This document shows, in pieces, positions 60,946-64,000 of a stretch of DNA of 64,000 nucleotides (its first letter is position 1; every line of letters starts with the position of its first letter). The notes beneath the pieces were generated by a model, which worked only from the letters and a program-made list of their open reading frames with translations, was not told the DNA's origin and made no database searches. Origin of the DNA: an uncultured Roseobacter sp. (GTDB lineage Bacteria; Pseudomonadota; Alphaproteobacteria; Rhodobacterales; Rhodobacteraceae); NCBI RefSeq assembly GCF_947499265.1, contig NZ_CANMNK010000011.1, positions 1-64,000 on the forward strand, in the 5' to 3' direction. A program made the translations under genes and the position numbers.

Positions 60946-62663
60946 CCGGTTACCGCGATCTGCCTCGCGGCACAGACAGATGCGAGGGGGAGAGCCCCCT
61001 CGCAACAAGTCGTTTCGCAACACCAGATGAAATTACAGCATTGGCCTATAAGGATGGTGATATCCTGCTCGGCACGTTGCCAGTGGCGTCACCGGACGCG
61101 GTGCGCGAAATCGAACAGCTCCGCGCGAAACAAGAGGATATTGCGGCAGACACAGCGCGCGATGCGCATCAACGCTCGCTAGAGATTGACGTCCTGCAGG
61201 AGCGTATTGATGATCTGGCAGAAACAGATCAGATGGACATCGGCTTTCGCGATGATCGCCACCATTTGATTGTTGCCGGAAACCGCGCCGGGAAAACCAG
61301 CACAATCCTGATCCCCAACTTGTTGCGCTATCCGGGCAGCGTCATTGTCACGGACCCGAAAGGTGAGTTGGCGGCCAAGACAGCGGCACATCGCGGCAAG
61401 CCGGTGTCTGAAGGCGGACTCGGTCAGACAACTTTTGTGATGGACCCGTACGGGACATCACGATTGCCCCAAGAACAAATGGCGACATGGAATGCGATTG
61501 ATCTGATCCGTGGTGAGGATGACCTGGGAATAGATGTCGCGGCAAGCATTGCCGACGCCCTGATTGTCCGCACCAATGCAGAGAATGAGCATTTTGATGA
61601 TAGTGCCCGCATCCTGATCAAGGGGCTCATCCTGTTTGTGGCGGCGACTCACAAAGGCCGTGCGACGCGCAATCTGGTCAGCGTCTATGAATATCTTATG
61701 TGTGGCGCGCCCTTAGAGATGGCGCGGGATCGCAGCGGACCACCTCAAAAAGATGATCCAACGCCGTTTGAATATCTTCTCGGTTTGATGAAGCGCACGG
61801 ATGCCTTCGACGGGGTGATTGTTGGAGCGGCGGAAGCGCTGCTCTCCATGGGAGATCGCGAACGCGGCTCTGTCCTATCGACCGCGCGCCGATCAATGGA
61901 GTTTCTTGAGCGCCGTCCGATGCGGCGTCTTTTTGCTTCTTCCAGCTTTGATTTGGATGCTCTGAAGACCGATCCAAAGGGTGTGACGCTCTATCTGTGC
62001 CTGCCGCCGCAACGCATGCACGATTGTGGACGCTTCTTGCGCCTCATGATCTCAATGATGCTGGAACGCATATACGCAATCGAAGGACAACCCGCATCAG
62101 GTCATCCAGTGCTGGCGATGCTCGAAGAGTTCCCTGTGCTTGGTCACATGACCTTAATCGAGCAAGCGGCGGGCTATGCGGCGGGTTTTGGACTGAAGAT
62201 GATGATCGTTATCCAGGATTTGACGCAACTCAAGCGGCATTACCGCGACGGCTGGGAAACATTCATAGGCAATGCCGGATGCATTCAGGCGTTTGGTAAT
62301 AACGACCAAACCACCCTTGACTACTTCTCCAAGAAGCTTGGTGAGTGCGAGGTCGTTCAAACCACGCACAACATCTCGACGGCGTCAGGTCATTCAACCA
62401 ATGATCCAAGCGCCCAGGCACAGATGCAAAGTGCGATGTCCGGCAGAGGTGAAGCCGCCATCCTGACAGGTCCACTGGGGCTCTTGGCTGACAACGTTTC
62501 TACCGGCTCCAGCACATCCACAACAGAGAGCTGGAACACGCAAAAGCACCGCACGCCAATGCTTCTACCTGATGAATTGCAGCAGTTTTTGCGACGAGAA
62601 GATGAAGTGCAACTTGTTCTAATCAATGGAGAATATCCAATGTTTATGCGGCGCAGCACATGA
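60942..62663 (+). CDS. VirD4/TraG-type coupling protein
   Basis: The product is 573 residues from a GTG at 60942, which overlaps the preceding stop; the ATG at 60900 would add 14 residues. Motifs: Walker A GNRAGKTSTILIPNLL, TDPKGELAAKT, and Walker B LAMLEEFPVLGHM, all typical of VirD4. No N-terminal membrane segment is visible; the two upstream membrane genes may supply the anchor. It would bring the relaxase-DNA complex to a transfer channel supplied elsewhere. No VirB genes are in the window. Confidence 0.88.
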   Translation: MTGYRDLPRGTDRCEGESPLATSRFATPDEITALAYKDGDILLGTLPVASPDAVREIEQLRAKQEDIAADTARDAHQRSLEIDVLQERIDDLAETDQMDIGFRDDRHHLIVAGNRAGKTSTILIPNLLRYPGSVIVTDPKGELAAKTAAHRGKPVSEGGLGQTTFVMDPYGTSRLPQEQMATWNAIDLIRGEDDLGIDVAASIADALIVRTNAENEHFDDSARILIKGLILFVAATHKGRATRNLVSVYEYLMCGAPLEMARDRSGPPQKDDPTPFEYLLGLMKRTDAFDGVIVGAAEALLSMGDRERGSVLSTARRSMEFLERRPMRRLFASSSFDLDALKTDPKGVTLYLCLPPQRMHDCGRFLRLMISMMLERIYAIEGQPASGHPVLAMLEEFPVLGHMTLIEQAAGYAAGFGLKMMIVIQDLTQLKRHYRDGWETFIGNAGCIQAFGNNDQTTLDYFSKKLGECEVVQTTHNISTASGHSTNDPSAQAQMQSAMSGRGEAAILTGPLGLLADNVSTGSSTSTTESWNTQKHRTPMLLPDELQQFLRREDEVQLVLINGEYPMFMRRST

Positions 62664-62710
62664 TGTTCTGTAAATGTTCTAGTGGTTGTGGTATACTGAG
62701 TATAGATGAC

Positions 62711-62752
62711 AAGCGGACTGTTCGCGCCATTGGCGCGAGGTTCGCTTTTTTG
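62711..62752 (+). terminator. Terminator after the coupling-protein gene
   Basis: An imperfect GC stem (CGCGCC/GGCGCG core with outer AGCG/CGCT) is followed by TTTTTTG, 48 bases past the VirD4-type stop. It ends that operon before the recombinase unit. Confidence 0.6.
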
Positions 62753-62778
62753 TTGGCCGCAGAGAAAGGAGGTCAGAA

Positions 62779-63126
62779 ATGCCTGATGATCTAACGTCCA
62801 AACATGGTGCGCACCGCGCACTCAAGATCGATGTCGCCAAGTATCAGGCGATGATTGATGATCCGGGCTTGAGCGAGGATCAAAAGCGCGAGTTTATTGA
62901 GGCACTGTGGACGATCGTGATCGCCTTTGTCGATCTGGGGTTTGAGCTGCATGACACAGACCTTGCCTGTGGAAAACTCAGCCATCCGGACGATCCCACC
63001 TTTGGATCAGAACCGGATGTGGTAGTGTTGGAAACATTCCTAGCCTCAAAATTTGAAAGTGCGTCCGCCGCCGTTGATGCGAAGAACACGAAGGAGTCCG
63101 TCCATGAAGACAAAACAAAAACCTGA
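62779..63126 (+). CDS. Small protein of unknown function upstream of the recombinase
   Basis: The 115-residue product has AAAGGAGG about seven bases upstream of its ATG. It is acidic and helical (YQAMIDDPGLSEDQKREFIEAL, then DLGFELHDTDLACGKL). It overlaps the recombinase gene by 23 bases, so it is cotranscribed and may modulate integration. I do not recognise a family. Confidence 0.65.
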   Translation: MPDDLTSKHGAHRALKIDVAKYQAMIDDPGLSEDQKREFIEALWTIVIAFVDLGFELHDTDLACGKLSHPDDPTFGSEPDVVVLETFLASKFESASAAVDAKNTKESVHEDKTKT

Positions 63127-64000
63127 TAATTTAACGGAACGCATTGCTGTCGTGTATGGACGTGTGTCCTCGATTAAACAAACGGTTGAGGGATCAGGTC
63201 TCAGTTCACAGGAAACCCGCTGCCGCGAGTTTGCCAAACATAAGGGCTATACGGTCGCGGAAGTCTTCACTGATGATATGTCAGGCTCGTTCGCAGCCCG
63301 TCCCGGCATGGACGCCATGCTTGCCTGGATCAAAAAAAATCGAAATCTGAGCCCTGTGGTTCTCATTGATGATATCAGCCGCCTTGCTCGCGGTTTAGAA
63401 GCCCACCTCACGCTGCGCTCTGAGATCAGTTCTGCTGGCGGCACGCTTGAAAGCCCCTCAATTGAGTTCGGTGAGGACTCTGACAGTATTCTTGTCGAGA
63501 ACTTACTTGCGTCTGTGGCACAACATCAGCGCGAGAAAAACGGCGAGCAGACGCGCAACCGCATGCACGCGCGGACTTTGGCGGGCTATTGGTGCTTCAA
63601 GGCACCGATTGGCTACAAATACAGTCGTGTCTCCGGGCACGGGAACATTCTGGTCAGAGATGAACCCTATGCGTCGATCATACAGGAGGCGCTGGAAGGA
63701 TATGCCGCCGGGCGTTTTACGTCACTTGCCGAAGTGAAAAGGTTCCTTGAGAAACAGCCGGATTACCCAAAATGCCTGCCAAACGGGGAAATCCGGATGC
63801 AACGCGTCAGCGAGCTGCTGAGCCGTCCGATTTATGCCGGATATGTGGAAGCACCGAATTGGAACATCTCTTTGCGCAAGGGGTATCATGAAGGTTTGAT
63901 TGATCTACAAACCTGGCAGAGAATTCAGGACCGCAAGAACGGGCGCAAACTGACGCCGTTTCGAAAAGACATTGCCAGCGACTTCCCAATGCGCGGGTTC
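63104..64000 (+). CDS. Large serine recombinase, 3' end outside window
   Basis: The frame is open from the ATG at 63104 (AAGGAG seven bases upstream) to the window end, 299 codons. The resolvase domain has the catalytic Ser in VVYGRVSS, then SSQETRCREFA and LIDDISRLARGLEA. The Recombinase domain follows (MHARTLAGYWCFKAPIGYKY, VSELLSRPIYAGYV). The zinc-ribbon part lies beyond the edge. It should integrate and excise the element; the gene is placed near one end, so the right attachment site is probably just outside the window. Confidence 0.92.
   Translation, partial: MKTKQKPDNLTERIAVVYGRVSSIKQTVEGSGLSSQETRCREFAKHKGYTVAEVFTDDMSGSFAARPGMDAMLAWIKKNRNLSPVVLIDDISRLARGLEAHLTLRSEISSAGGTLESPSIEFGEDSDSILVENLLASVAQHQREKNGEQTRNRMHARTLAGYWCFKAPIGYKYSRVSGHGNILVRDEPYASIIQEALEGYAAGRFTSLAEVKRFLEKQPDYPKCLPNGEIRMQRVSELLSRPIYAGYVEAPNWNISLRKGYHEGLIDLQTWQRIQDRKNGRKLTPFRKDIASDFPMRGF

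Overview
The window looks like a GC-rich alphaproteobacterial chromosome, most likely from the Roseobacter group of the Rhodobacterales. The basis is gene content: urtABCDE urea uptake, genes for organosulfonates (a cysteate lyase-like enzyme and a sulfoacetate-type sau set with a tripartite tricarboxylate transporter), DUF6502/DUF5666 neighbours, and many overlapping ATGA-coupled genes. This is an inference from content; no search was run.

Bases 1-7.9 kb. A truncated Pro-Ala repeat protein lies at the left edge. It is followed by a leftward gene set that resembles a peptide modification and export system. The set comprises an M3-like zinc peptidase fused to a degenerate HlyC-like domain, a complete HlyC-type lysine acyltransferase, a protein joining an SCP2-like domain to a JmjC (Fe/2-oxoglutarate) domain, a 104-residue peptide with twelve consecutive glycines and a CxxCH motif, a secreted protein of unknown role, a peptidase-less ABC exporter and an HlyD adaptor. 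No RTX toxin is present, so the small peptide is the natural candidate substrate. This is the strongest candidate in the window for an undescribed system.

Bases 8-39.4 kb are mostly ordinary core metabolism: a lytic transglycosylase, RarD, an L,D-transpeptidase, an SDR enzyme, LysR regulators, a fasciclin lipoprotein, DUF6502/DUF5666 and urtABCDE. Next come a ThDP enzyme, a divergent LysR/cuyA-like pair, a betaine-type ABC transporter with an unusual permease, a hydrolase and a glutathione transferase. A leftward transporter-sauS-sauT operon follows, with a divergent LacI-family regulator and a putative operator between them. Three operons place a strong stem-loop without a U-tract directly after the binding-protein gene.

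Bases 39.4-64 kb look like an integrated mobilizable element whose right end lies outside the window. It carries mobC and a relaxase, a HigBA toxin-antitoxin pair, ArdC, a defence block (TM0106-type nuclease-helicase, KTSC protein, SIR2-HerA), a secreted Hint polymorphic toxin with a probable immunity gene, and an ankyrin protein with an unknown partner. It ends with a VirD4-type coupling protein with small membrane partners and a large serine recombinase cut by the window edge. Two non-coding stretches packed with short GC-rich stem-loops flank the defence block. I saw no rRNA, tRNA, CRISPR array or IS element.
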